Positions 1 through 8,392 are shown, counted from the stretch's first letter. The stretch: 43,865 nt of DNA from Actinomycetota bacterium (GCA_018335555.1 JAGXST010000338.1:1-43865), one strand, 5' to 3'. Made by a program: numbers and translations. The notes: generated by a model from the sequence alone, not told the origin.

Positions 1-2
1 CC

Positions 3-240
3 CTGGACCGCCGTCCTCGTCGCCGTCCATCGACGACTCGACGCCATGCCCGCCCCCGCCGCCTGCTGACACCACCCCGCGACCGCAGGCGTCCTCGGAT
101 GCCCGCACCACGCTGCCCGCCGACAACCAGAACCGCGCCGCCGACCGCCCTCACCACCGTCACGTCGGGCGATGCCGCGGCATCGCCCCCGCGCCCTCAC
201 CCCGTCACCCTCTACGGAGTTACTGAAGGATCGGGGCTAG
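3..240 (+). pseudogene. Possible 5' part of the gene split by the insertion sequence
   Basis: The reading frame that enters the BRCT-type fragment on the far side of the insertion sequence stays open across the whole left flank. Joined at a single CTAG, it would read ...VTLYGVTEGSGL then DLLDRAMADL, with no stop. The early part of this frame is Pro/Arg-rich and resembles an out-of-frame reading, so only the last 20-30 codons are credible. An alternative frame ends with a TGA at 67-69 and could be the tail of another gene entering from outside the window. No catalytic domain can be recognised here. Confidence 0.3.
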
Positions 241-255
241 CTACTTCGACCTGAA
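237..255 (+). repeat. Left IS end with CTAG target duplication
   Basis: CTAG at 237-240 followed by the left terminal repeat CTACTTCGACCTGAA. It pairs with the right end at 1842-1860. The match stops abruptly outside CTAG, which sets the element boundary. Confidence 0.75.
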
Positions 256-1856
256 GATCCCATCGGGCGGCTGACAGCGGTCGTCTGCTCCCGCGGGGCG
301 GAGCTTGGGTGCGGCGGCCGCTGCGGCGGAGCGTCCGGGAGCTCCCGCGGTTCCGGCCTATGTCATCGCGGCGAGGTGGACCAGGTTGTGGGTCAGGACC
401 CCGTGGCCACTCCAGGTGCGGGCTCCGTCGATGCCGTCGATGCGGGTGCGGTCCATCTGGTAGCCGCGTTTGAGGGCGGAGATGCGGCCTTCAGCGCCGG
501 TGCGCCACTTGACCAGCCGCCGGAACGGGGCTGCCGTTCGATCTCGCGCCGGGTAGCGGAGGGTTTGGCCTTGCGGGGGATCGCGACGGTGGCCACCCCC
601 AGCTCGGTGAGCTTGTCGTCGATGCCAGTGTCGCCGTACCCGCGGTCGGCGGTGACGGCACGCGGGACCTGGCCGACGCGCCGGACGACACGCTCGATAG
701 CTGGGACGAGCAGCTCGGCATCGGGTGGGTTGCCGATGCGGACCTCGTAGTCGAGCACGAGCCCATCGGCGTTGTCGGTGATCTGGGCCTTGTAACCGAA
801 CTCGACTGGCTTGCCGAGCCGTCCCTTGACGATCGGTCGCGCGTCAGGATCGTGCAGCGACACCAGCCGACTCGCCCCCGGTGGGGTGTCGCCGGCGAGC
901 CGGGTACGGGTCTGCACGATGATCTTGCCGGTGCGCTCCAGCAACGTCGCGAGGTCGACAACGGCACGAGCCAGCGTCCCGCACACGGCCGCTCCTTGCC
1001 GCCGTAGCGCCCGTTTCGCGTTCGCTACCACCCGGTGCGCCTCGGCAGCCCCGGTGCCCGCCAGCTCGGCGAGGTCGGCGGTGATGCGCCGAACCTCGTC
1101 CTTGGCCTCGCCCGTGCGCCGCTTGAGGTTGGCGGCGATCGAGCGGGCACGCTTGCCTGCCGAACGTGACCGGTCCCGCGTCGAGGTGCGGGTCGCACCG
1201 CCCGCAGCCTTGACCTTCTTGACGCTCGCGCCGATGCGGCTGATGGCCTTGGCGAGCAGCCCCGAGTCGGTCGGGTAGGCGACGTCGGCCTCGATGACGG
1301 TGGTGTCGGCGCGGACCTTGTGCATCCGCACCAGCTTGGCCTCGGCCGCCTGCTCGAGCAGCGCATCGTTGAGCTGTTCGACCGCTGCCGGGCCGCAGCG
1401 GGTGGTGATCTTCATCAGCGTGGCCGGATGCGGCACCCGGACGCCAAGCGGGATCCGGCAGAACCGCCGCCAGGTCAACGAGTCGGCGACCTCGGCGCAC
1501 AGCGGCTCGTAGCCGAGGCGGTAGCGGTACTTGAGGAACATCAGCCGCAGGTAGGTCTCCATCGGGATCGAGGGACGCCCCTCGCTGGGATGGAAGTGGG
1601 GCACGAACGGGGCGAAGAACCGCTCGTCATCCAACAGCCGATCGACCTTGGCCAACTGCTCGGGCAGCTCGAGCAGCTCCGGTGGGATCGCGTCCCACAA
1701 CGTCGGCTGATCGTTCCGAGTTCGCAGCATCCCGCCCCTCCACCGCCACCCGTCGCGGTGAAGTATCCCCCAGAACCGGCGAATCCGAGCATCTAATGCA
1801 GCTAGAACCGCAGAATCCGGTCGAACTCACCCTTCGACTTTTTCGGGACGAAGTAG
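241..1856 (-). mobile_element. Insertion sequence with DUF772/DDE transposase
   Basis: This is a complete IS copy of about 1.6 kb. The ends are imperfect inverted repeats: 241 onward reads CTACTTCGACCTGAA and the complement from 1856 reads CTACTTCGTCCCGAA, 13 of 15 matching. Both ends are bordered by CTAG (237-240 and 1857-1860), which fits a 4-bp target duplication. The element carries one transposase gene on the minus strand, and that gene is frameshifted, so this copy is probably not autonomous. Because CTAG is itself palindromic, it could instead be part of the inverted repeats. Confidence 0.85.
358..1730 (-). pseudogene. IS transposase (DUF772 + DDE), frameshifted near the C-terminus
   Basis: The N-terminal third matches the DUF772 transposase domain (ERFFAPFVPHFHPSEGRPSIP, then LRLMFLKYRYRLGYEPLCAEV). 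A DDE domain follows, with VRADTTVIEADVAYPTDSGL carrying the first Asp region and AVTADRGYGD the second. The main frame runs on into Ser/Pro-rich nonsense and ends at 393. One base away, from about 530 down to the TAG at 358-360, the true C-terminus reads FRRLVKWRTGAEGRISALKR and then HGVLTHNLVHLAAM. A single base therefore seems to be missing at the CAGCCCCG run near 528-535. The Glu of the catalytic triad lies in the displaced part, so the product would be inactive unless ribosomes slip there or the base is a sequencing error. Confidence 0.88.
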
Positions 1857-1860
1857 CTAG
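1842..1860 (-). repeat. Right IS end with CTAG target duplication
   Basis: The complement reads CTAG then CTACTTCGTCCCGAA, matching the left terminal repeat except at two positions. CTAG occupies 1857-1860. Confidence 0.75.
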
Positions 1861-2453
1861 ACCTGCTGGACCGGGCGATGGCCGACTTGCACCTCGACGG
1901 GGACGAGCGCAGCCAGCTGGTCGAGCTCGCTCGGGAGCTCGGACTCAACGCCGGCGAGACCGATCAGGCGCACCGCCGTTGGCTGAACGAGCTGATCGAG
2001 ACGGCCTGCTCGGATGGTGAGGTGACCGTCGAGCAGTACGACGAGTTGTGCCGGGCAGCGTACGCGCTTGGGATCGGTCAGGATCTGGTGGACGAGTGCA
2101 CAGCCACCTTCCGCACCTGCGACCGTGAAGTGAGCTTGCAGCCGGGGATGACGGTGTGTTTCACCGGCGTCGTGGTCGACGACGACGGCGCCGAGCTCTC
2201 CCGCGAGTTGCTGATCGCTCACGCCCGACGGCTTAGTCTCGACCCGGTCGACTCCGTAACCAAGTCGCGCTGTCAGCTTCTGGTAGCGGCCGACACCGCC
2301 TCACGATCGGGGAAGGCAGGCAAAGCCCGCCGGTACGAGATCCCGATCGTTGATGCCCGCGACTTGCTAGCAGCGACGCCGGGCGGGCTATTCGCGTGGG
2401 GCGCCTCACTCTGCGGGCAGGATAGGAGCTGGTTACCCACCAGTTTCGGGTAG
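1857..2453 (+). pseudogene. 3' part of an IS-split gene: TerB-like segment plus BRCT domain
   Basis: The reading frame crosses the CTAG boundary as LDLLDRAMADLHLDGDERSQ and runs to the TAG at 2451-2453. The first 100 residues are helical and Asp/Glu-rich, resembling the TerB-like middle segment of DnaQ-type exonuclease proteins. The second half (GMTVCFTGVVVDDDGAELSR, later CQLLVAADTASRSGKAGKA and YEIPIVDARDLL) is a BRCT fold as found at the C-terminus of such exonucleases and of DNA ligase. An ATG at 1878 could restart translation of about 191 residues. No exonuclease domain is visible; the family assignment beyond BRCT is inferred. Confidence 0.6.
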
Positions 2454-2566
2454 GCGGGTCAGAATGGCTAGTAAGCGAGAAGAGGATGAACACGACTCCG
2501 CGCGAATTCACGGCTTCCGCGAGTCCTTTGACGCTGGACGACAAGGACCGGGCACGATGAGACGGC

Positions 2567-2614
2567 CTTCTTCGACGTCGGCTCGCGATGCACGTCGCGT
2601 CGGAATCGAAGAAG
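2567..2614. terminator. Candidate bidirectional terminator
   Basis: A nested hairpin between two convergent genes. The outer arms CTTCTTCGA and TCGAAGAAG (9 bp) and the inner arms CGCGA and TCGCG are perfect. There is no clear T-tract. Its place between the BRCT fragment and the convergent ArsR gene supports a terminator role. Confidence 0.55.
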
Positions 2615-2622
2615 CTGGACTG

Positions 2623-2982
2623 TCAGTCTGCGTCGAGCACCGTGCAGGACCCGACGGCGGCCTCGTTGTCGTCGAGGAACGTCTGGGCCAGACCGATGAG
2701 CGCGGCGGCGCGCTCATCGATGACGCGGTAGCGAACGGTCCGGCCCTGCCGCTCGGCCGCGATGAACCCGCACCAGCTCAGACAGTTGAGGTGTTCCGAG
2801 ACCCGCGGCTGCGAGGCATCGACCCGGTCGAGTAGCTCCGATTGGGTCGCCTCCCCGACCTCGAGCAGCACCTCGAGCAACCGCAGACGGGTCGCGTCAC
2901 CCAACGTGCGAAAGACCCGGGCGAGCAGCTCGTGCCGGGGAAGCGCGATCGGCCCGGCCGTGACGATCGCGGGACGACTCAC
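2623..2982 (-). CDS. ArsR/SmtB-family metal sensor, CmtR-like
   Basis: A 119-residue winged-helix repressor of the ArsR/SmtB family, which releases DNA when a metal binds. The helix-turn-helix (ATQSELLDRVDASQPRVSEH, residues 45-64) and the wing (ERQGRTVRYRV) are typical. C67 and C71 in NCLSWCGF and C113 in GSCTVL match the spacing of the Cd/Pb ligands of Mycobacterium CmtR (two Cys on the recognition helix and one near the C-terminus). That ligand set makes a soft-metal sensor (Cd, Pb, possibly Hg) the best guess. It is transcribed away from the flavin reductase gene, with a 20-bp dyad between them, which suggests it controls both. Confidence 0.9.
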   Translation of the reverse strand: MSRPAIVTAGPIALPRHELLARVFRTLGDATRLRLLEVLLEVGEATQSELLDRVDASQPRVSEHLNCLSWCGFIAAERQGRTVRYRVIDERAAALIGLAQTFLDDNEAAVGSCTVLDAD

Positions 2983-3007
2983 AACAGGCTCCCGACATCG
3001 GCAGGAT

Positions 3008-3027
3008 ACATCTGGTAAACCGGATGT
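3008..3027. promoter_or_regulatory. Candidate ArsR-family operator
   Basis: An imperfect palindrome with half sites ACATCTGGT and ACCGGATGT lies in the 107-bp gap between the divergent sensor and reductase genes. The size and symmetry fit ArsR/SmtB 12-2-12 type operators. Binding is inferred from position and neighbour. Confidence 0.6.
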
Positions 3028-3089
3028 TACCGTGAGCCCGTGCCCACGCGGGCAGGACCGAGCAGGAACCGCCGAAGATTGAGCACCGG

Positions 3090-4442
3090 ATGCCTGACAG
3101 CTACGACCTGACCGTGATCGGTGCCGGCATGGCCGGGGTCAATGCCGCGAACAAGTGCGGCGCGGCGGGCTGGCGTGTGGCCATCGTCGACGAGCTGCCC
3201 TACGGCGGGACCTGCGCGCTGCGGGGGTGCGACCCCAAGAAGATCCTTCGCCGCGGCGCGGAGATCATCGACGCCGCCCGCCTGCTGCAGGGCCGAGGCA
3301 TCGACCCTGGCGGCCTGGCCATCGACTGGGCCGCCCTGATGCGGCACAAACGGGGGTTCACCGACCCGGTTCCGGAGAACATGGAACGCGAGCTGGAGAG
3401 CAACGGCGTCGAGACGCTGCACGGCACCGCAACCTTCACCGGACCCAACGAGCTCCAAGTCGACGGTCGCCCGCTGCGGTCCGAGCGGTTCCTGATCGCC
3501 ACCGGTGCCCGCCCACGGCCGCTGGACTTCGCCGGTGCCGAGCATCTCATCGACAGCACCGACTTCCTGCACCTCGACGCGGTCCCCGGCCGGGTGCTGT
3601 TCGTCGGGGGCGGGTTCGTGAGCATGGAGTTCGCCCACATCTCCGCCCGCGCTGGAGCCACCGTCACCGTCATCGACCGCGGCGAACGGCCCCTCAAGGC
3701 CTTCGATCCCGATCTGGTCGACCTGCTCGTGCAACGCTCCGCCGAGGTGGGCATCGACATCCGGGCTGGCACATCCGTCCGCCGTGTCGAGCCCGCCTCG
3801 GACGGCTACCGGGTCACCGTCGAGCGCGACGGGACCAAGTCGAGCATCGAGGCCGACCTGGTGGTCCACGGCGCCGGCCGGGCGCCCGAGCTGTCCAGCC
3901 TCGGCCTCGACGCCGCCGATGTCGAAACCGGACCCCGGGGCGTCGCCGTCACGCCGCACCTGCAGAGCACCACCAACCCGGCGGTCTGGGCCGCGGGAGA
4001 CGCAGCCGACACCCCCGGCATGCCGCTCACCCCCGTCGCGGTATTCGAGGGCAAGGTCGCCGCCTCCAACATGCTCAACAACGAGTCCACCACGCCGGAC
4101 TACGACGGCGTGGCCACCGTGGTCTACACCATCCCCGAGCTCGCCCGCGTCGGCATGCTCGAAGCCGACGCACGGCAGACCGGAATTGACCTCGACGTGC
4201 GCCACCGGGACACGGGCAGCTGGTTCTCCAACTACCGCGTCGGCGAACGAACGGCCGCTACCAAGATCCTCGTCGACCGAAACACCGACACCATCGTCGG
4301 CGCCCACATGTACGGACCCGAGTACGGCGAACTCATCAACTTCTGCGCACTGGCCATCAAGCTCGGTCTCACCACCCGCCAGCTCAAGTCCATGACCGCC
4401 AGCTACCCCAGCGTCGGCTCCGATCTCGGCTCCATGCTCTGA
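3090..4442 (+). CDS. MerA/Lpd-like FAD disulfide reductase, atypical C-terminus
   Basis: A 450-residue class I pyridine-nucleotide disulfide oxidoreductase. The N-terminal FAD site is VIGAGMAG (about 10-17). The redox pair is in GGTCALRGCDPKK (C42 and C47, CX4C). The NAD(P) site is VLFVGGGFVSMEFA and the second FAD motif is WAAGDAADT. The dimerisation domain follows. Where mercuric reductase or lipoamide dehydrogenase has the active-site His-Glu pair, this protein has SYPSVGSDLG, so the catalytic base is missing. It also lacks the terminal Cys pair of MerA and an N-terminal metal-binding domain. It may act on another thiol, metal or quinone substrate. The divergent metal sensor suggests induction by metal; the true substrate is unknown. 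Confidence 0.85.
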   Translation: MPDSYDLTVIGAGMAGVNAANKCGAAGWRVAIVDELPYGGTCALRGCDPKKILRRGAEIIDAARLLQGRGIDPGGLAIDWAALMRHKRGFTDPVPENMERELESNGVETLHGTATFTGPNELQVDGRPLRSERFLIATGARPRPLDFAGAEHLIDSTDFLHLDAVPGRVLFVGGGFVSMEFAHISARAGATVTVIDRGERPLKAFDPDLVDLLVQRSAEVGIDIRAGTSVRRVEPASDGYRVTVERDGTKSSIEADLVVHGAGRAPELSSLGLDAADVETGPRGVAVTPHLQSTTNPAVWAAGDAADTPGMPLTPVAVFEGKVAASNMLNNESTTPDYDGVATVVYTIPELARVGMLEADARQTGIDLDVRHRDTGSWFSNYRVGERTAATKILVDRNTDTIVGAHMYGPEYGELINFCALAIKLGLTTRQLKSMTASYPSVGSDLGSML

Positions 4443-4513
4443 CGATTGAGCCGAGCGACCCCCGAATAGGCCCCCGGCCTGTAGCCGCCGCTTCCCTGCG
4501 CCTCCGAAGACCT

Positions 4514-4553
4514 GGCGCGGCGTTCTCGGCAGCCCCAGGGCTCTAGCCGCGCC
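4514..4553. terminator. Candidate bidirectional terminator
   Basis: Hairpin with outer arms GGCGCGGC and GCCGCGCC and inner arms AGCCC and GGGCT around CAG. It sits in the 182-bp gap between the convergent reductase and MFS genes. Confidence 0.55.
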
Positions 4554-4624
4554 GCCCATCATCACGTTGCCGCGGGCCCGGGGGATCGGGCGAGCCGGTC
4601 CCCGGGGCATCGTCGCGGTGACGG

Positions 4625-5869
4625 TCAGCCACCGGCACTGGAGGTGGTGCCGTGGGGCCGCGCTCGGGTGAGGCCGGCGAGTCCGGCGAGCAGCAACAGG
4701 ACCCCGCCAAGGTAGTACACCGCAGAGATGCCGACCGCGTCGGTGAGCAGCCCGCCGACACCGAGGGACACGAGCCGGCCGAGCTGCCAGATGGCGTCGA
4801 AGCTGGCGAACACCCGGCCGCGGGTCTGGTCGCTGGTCTCGGCCTGCAGCAGCGAGTTGAAGGTGACCATGCCGGTCGAGGTCCCCACGCCGTAGAAGCC
4901 GAGCGCGCCGAGCGCGACCGGCAGGCTGCGGAAGCTGGCGAGCACGAGGTCGACGAGGCCGCGCAGCACGAACGGGCCGAACACGAACCCGACCCGGCGC
5001 GGGTCGGACACCAGCTTGGTCAGCACCAACGGACCGATCGCGGCCCCGACGCCGATGGCCGACAGCAACATCCCAAACCCGTCCGCACCGACGTCGAGAT
5101 GGTCGGTCGCCAGCACGATCAGCAGCGCGCTGGTGGCACCGGCCGAGAGTGCTGCCAGCGCCTGCACCGACGCCATCAGCCGCAGCAGCGGGGTGGTGGC
5201 GATGACCTGGACACCTTCGGCGGCGCGGGACCACCACGAGCGCCGTTCGGTGGCTCGGTCGACCGCAGCGGGGGCCACGTGGATGATGCGCAGCAGCACG
5301 ACCGCCGAGACCGCGTAAGTGGCGGCGTTGAGCAGGAACGCCGGGGTGACCCCGAGGATGGCCACCATGCCACCGGCCAGCGGAGCCAGCACGATCTGTG
5401 AGATGACCGCGGCGGTCCACAACCCGGAGTTGCCGGCGATCAGCTCACGCTCGTCCACGACCGCGGGCAGAGTGGCCTGGGAAGCGGGGTTGAAGAACAC
5501 CGCGCCGGCGGACAACCCGAACGCGACCGCGTACACCGCCGCGACCGAGTCAGCGACCAGCGGCAGCAGCAGTGCCAGCCCCATCCGCCACACGTCAGCG
5601 ACGATCATGACCTTCACCGCCGGCAACCGATCGATGAACGCACCCGCCACCGGTGCGAGCAGCAGCACCGGGACGATCTCGGCCACCACGACCCCGGTCA
5701 CCCCCAGCCCCGAACCGGTGAGCTGGAACACCAGCACCGCCAGCGCGACGGTGTTGAACACATCCCCCCAACGCGAAACGGTCTGCGCGGTCCACAGCCG
5801 CCGGTACGCCGGACGCGCCAGCACCGAGCGCAGACCCTGACGGTCCGGGTACGACGGCACGACGGTCAC
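4625..5869 (-). CDS. MFS exporter (MFS_3/TMR3-like)
   Basis: A 414-residue major facilitator protein with about 12 hydrophobic segments. It opens RPAYRRLWTAQTVSRWGD, and LAPVAGAFIDRLP holds the loop between helices 2 and 3, both typical of the MFS_3/TMR3 exporter group. The second half has the matching motif SDQTRGRVFASFDAIWQLGR. Such proteins export drugs, siderophores or metals by proton antiport in the cytoplasmic membrane. It is divergent from the damaged MerR gene (105-bp gap) and convergent with the flavin reductase. A GTG start (GTGACCGTCGTG) is used. Substrate unknown. Confidence 0.85.
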   Translation of the reverse strand: MTVVPSYPDRQGLRSVLARPAYRRLWTAQTVSRWGDVFNTVALAVLVFQLTGSGLGVTGVVVAEIVPVLLLAPVAGAFIDRLPAVKVMIVADVWRMGLALLLPLVADSVAAVYAVAFGLSAGAVFFNPASQATLPAVVDERELIAGNSGLWTAAVISQIVLAPLAGGMVAILGVTPAFLLNAATYAVSAVVLLRIIHVAPAAVDRATERRSWWSRAAEGVQVIATTPLLRLMASVQALAALSAGATSALLIVLATDHLDVGADGFGMLLSAIGVGAAIGPLVLTKLVSDPRRVGFVFGPFVLRGLVDLVLASFRSLPVALGALGFYGVGTSTGMVTFNSLLQAETSDQTRGRVFASFDAIWQLGRLVSLGVGGLLTDAVGISAVYYLGGVLLLLAGLAGLTRARPHGTTSSAGG

Positions 5870-5974
5870 CTCACACGGAAGCGGAACTTCGGGAGGGTAG
5901 GGACCGTGCCGCCCCTGAAGCTTCCAGCCACTGAACCTCTACCGGACCGCTACCTACGGAATGGGAGCTGCACG

Positions 5975-6383
5975 ATGCGGATCGGTGCAGTCGCGGACGA
6001 GCTCGGCATCAACACCAAGACGATCCGCTACTACGAGTCGTATCGGGCTGATCCCTGCCGCGCCCCGTACACCGGCCGGCTACCGCGACTACGCCGACCA
6101 GGACGTCGACCGGCTCGAGTTCATCCGCACCGCCCAGCGTCTCGGACTGAGCCTTCACGACATCGGACACATCCTTCAGCTGCGGGAACGTGGCGAACAG
6201 CCCTGCGACTACGTCGTCGACACCATGCGCCGCCAGTTGTGCGACATCGACCACCGCATCCGCGAACTCATCGCGCTCCGCGACGAGCTCCACCGTCTGC
6301 TGCAGCCGGCCGGCCAACCCGCCGAGGTACCGGATGGCGCGAACGCCCCCTACTGCCGACTCCTAGAAGCCACCGGATCGTAG
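5975..6383 (+). pseudogene. MerR-family regulator with a one-base frameshift
   Basis: The start (ATG at 5975) gives MRIGAVADELGINTKTIRYY, the MerR helix-turn-helix. The frame then derails after YYES. One base further on, the expected continuation IGLIPAAPRTPAGYRDYADQ runs to the TAG at 6381-6383. An extra T at 6041 (GAGTCG-T-ATCGGG) explains the break exactly. The rest has the dimerisation coiled coil (residues about 75-110) and two Cys in PCDYVVDTMRRQLCDID, near positions used for metal sensing in the MerR heavy-metal branch. It probably controlled the divergent MFS gene. Either the gene has decayed or the T is a sequence error. Confidence 0.85.
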
Positions 6384-6577
6384 ATCCGACGTAGCCAACG
6401 CGGGGCACGCGAGTCGGCAGGATCGCCAGTATGGCCATGTGCGCGGAAGCGTCGACGGCCGCGTGCTCGACGTCACGGCCTCGAGCGACTCCCAGGGGAA
6501 CCGGCACCGTCAGCCTGGGTGCCTTCCGGCACGAGAACGTGCTGCGCGGTCAGGCACGTGTCGCGAACGAAGTCCGA
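6384..6577. other. Convergent gap, no gene seen
   Basis: The 194 bp between the ends of the MerR and XRE-ImmA genes hold no supported ORF, and I see no strong hairpin. Confidence 0.4.
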
Positions 6578-7648
6578 TTAGACCAATCGAAGCCTCGCCC
6601 TCGTCGACGGCCTTGCGTCACCGCTTCCTTCAACGGGAACCACGGTCGAGAAGAGCAAGCCTCGCAGCTCCGCTGTCGTGATCGCGAGGTCGTCCGCTAT
6701 GGCCGCCATGGTGATGCCTTCTTCTCGTAAGGCATCGAGCACTTTGGGGATGAGTTGGCTGCGTTCACGGTCGATGTCGCCTTCGGTACGCCGATAACCG
6801 GCTTGGGACGCCTCGATGATCAGCGACTTGTATTGCCACTCCGTGAGATGATCGAGGTTGTGCAGTTGGCGGATGTACGCAAGGGCCGAGACCTTCCAGG
6901 TGACCTTTTCGGCCCGGACCACATCGAGCGAGACCCTCCGCGGGACGGTGGATAGCACTCCCCGTTCGGGCAGGAGGAAGTGCCGAGCGAACGCGTCAGC
7001 CTCGTCCTCGTGTACGCGGCCTTGGGGTGCTGCACCCAGGTGGAGAACGAGGTGGCCGAGCTCGTGCGCGGCGTCCCAGCGGGCGCGCTCCGGGCTCTTG
7101 TGCTGGGTCAGGAACACGAAAGGTGTGCCGTCGTTCCACATCGAGAGCGCGTCGAGGTCGGCGCAGTCGTCCACGAGCGAGAACACCCGCACGCCATGGG
7201 CCTCAAGGAGATGAACGAGATTGGGCGCTGGCAGTTCACCGAGGTTCCACATCGATCGAAGTGCCGCCGCGGCCTGGGAGGGCTGGACATCACGAAGGTC
7301 CGGCAAGTCGGGTTCTGGGAGCTCGAAGCGGTCGTCGAACCAGGATGCGACCTCGTACGCCAGAGCTGCTCCAGCGAGCGCTGCATCGCGTCGACCAGCG
7401 GTTAGCTTCGAAAGGGAGCGGAACGACACCTGTTCGGATCGTGGCATCGCGACCTCGCCACGGGTGAAGAACTCGACCGGGAACCGAAGGGCGGCAGCCA
7501 GTGCCGCAATCGTCGACTCGGGCGGGACGTCACCTTCGTTCTCGAACGAGGCGATCCGTCGGGCGGTCAGCCCGACCGCGTCGGCCAGAGCCACCTTCGT
7601 CCATCCACGACGCAGGCGTGCTTGAGTGAGCCTTGCGGCGTTGAACAT
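6578..7648 (-). CDS. XRE helix-turn-helix plus ImmA/IrrE metallopeptidase
   Basis: A 356-residue fusion. Residues about 4-60 are an XRE helix-turn-helix (RLTQARLRRGWTKVALADAV, then RRIASFENEGDVPPES). Residues about 140-260 are an ImmA/IrrE peptidase: WDAAHELGHLVLH holds the zinc motif HELGH (195-199), and EDEADAFARHFLLP holds the downstream Glu. Related proteins cleave or displace repressors after damage or infection. The start at 7648 was chosen over a longer frame because GAGGAA lies 8 nt upstream and the extra 35 residues look non-coding. It follows the 218-aa gene by 19 nt, so the two form one operon. It probably binds the 41-bp dyad at 8352-8392 and may regulate itself and the TIR gene. 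Confidence 0.9.
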   Translation of the reverse strand: MFNAARLTQARLRRGWTKVALADAVGLTARRIASFENEGDVPPESTIAALAAALRFPVEFFTRGEVAMPRSEQVSFRSLSKLTAGRRDAALAGAALAYEVASWFDDRFELPEPDLPDLRDVQPSQAAAALRSMWNLGELPAPNLVHLLEAHGVRVFSLVDDCADLDALSMWNDGTPFVFLTQHKSPERARWDAAHELGHLVLHLGAAPQGRVHEDEADAFARHFLLPERGVLSTVPRRVSLDVVRAEKVTWKVSALAYIRQLHNLDHLTEWQYKSLIIEASQAGYRRTEGDIDRERSQLIPKVLDALREEGITMAAIADDLAITTAELRGLLFSTVVPVEGSGDARPSTRARLRLV

Positions 7649-7667
7649 CGGTCGGTTCCTCGGACGT

Positions 7668-8324
7668 TCAGTTGGCGCGTCGACGTACCGTGACCACCGG
7701 CGCGGGGGGCACGGCCGGGGCGTCCATCGTGCGGCGGTTCCCATCTCGGTCATCGTCAGCCGGAATCAAGAGACGCTCCACCCAGCCGGTCACGTGCCCT
7801 CCGTCGCCGATGGCCGCCGGGAGCGACAGTTCCGCCGCCACATCGCCTTGGTTCGCGACGACGTTGTGGAGCAACAGCCACACCTGCCAGTCCGCGCGCC
7901 CGTGTTCTGCGTCCCACAACGTGTCCAGTGTGCCGTTGACGATGGCCTGAACCATCTCGGGACGTTCGTAGCGCGCGTCCGGACGGTAGTCCTCCAGACC
8001 GGTCGCAGCATCACCGGCCGTGACGATCACCGCGACCCCGGTCCGGTGATTGGTCACCAGGTCAACGCCTTTGACGGCCTCGTGCTCCCAATCGCATCGA
8101 CGTCCGTGTTCGGCGAGGGCCGAGACGGTCTCGGCCCACATGCGGATCCCCCCGTACCCAACCGGATGCCAGGGTGTGACCGAACGTGCCGTACCGGCGC
8201 CGTGCTGAACCGCGTCGCGGACGATCGTCGGCGGCGTGAACCCCAGCTGCTCGAGCCGTGACAGCGCTTCGGCGCCCGTGCGTATGCGACCTGACTGCGC
8301 CTCGCGATCTGGGACGCCGAACAT
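7668..8324 (-). CDS. Uncharacterised 218-residue protein, first gene of the XRE-ImmA operon
   Basis: No family was recognised. The sequence looks genuinely coding, with an ordered core: RIRTGAEALSRLEQLGFTPP near the N-terminus, then VKGVDLVTNHRTGVAVIVTA, YERPEMVQAIVNGTLDTLWD and ADWQVWLLLHNVVANQGDVA. It has no signal peptide or membrane segment, so it is likely cytosolic. The ATG at 8324 was preferred to a GTG 15 nt upstream because AAGGAG sits 6 nt before it. It is transcribed with the XRE-ImmA gene and divergently from the TIR gene. By position it could be a partner, sensor or antitoxin for either neighbour. That role is inference only. Confidence 0.8.
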   Translation of the reverse strand: MFGVPDREAQSGRIRTGAEALSRLEQLGFTPPTIVRDAVQHGAGTARSVTPWHPVGYGGIRMWAETVSALAEHGRRCDWEHEAVKGVDLVTNHRTGVAVIVTAGDAATGLEDYRPDARYERPEMVQAIVNGTLDTLWDAEHGRADWQVWLLLHNVVANQGDVAAELSLPAAIGDGGHVTGWVERLLIPADDDRDGNRRTMDAPAVPPAPVVTVRRRAN

Positions 8325-8351
8325 CGAGGACTCCTTCACCGCGGGCTCCGT

Positions 8352-8392
8352 TTCCGGTTCTTCTCACCTCTGGTAGGTTAGCAGAACCGGAA
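8352..8392. promoter_or_regulatory. 41-bp nested symmetric dyad between the TIR and XRE-ImmA units
   Basis: Arms TTCCGGTTCT (8352-8361) and AGAACCGGAA (8383-8392) are perfect complements. Inside them, ACCT (8366-8369) and AGGT (8375-8378) form a second pair. The gaps on each side are exactly 4 nt and the centre is 5 nt, so both pairs share one axis at 8372. Outer arms are 31 bp apart centre to centre, about three helical turns. This looks like a compound operator, most likely for the XRE protein, able to control both divergent units. Confidence 0.75.

Noticed and set aside
2464-2835. Plus-strand frame of 123 codons
   Set aside because: It overlaps the terminator hairpin and runs antisense to the ArsR gene.
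3027-5420. Long minus-strand frame of 797 codons
   Set aside because: It lies antisense to the flavin reductase and inside the MFS gene. Its composition is Gly/Arg-rich with no recognisable domain; long shadows are expected in high-GC DNA.
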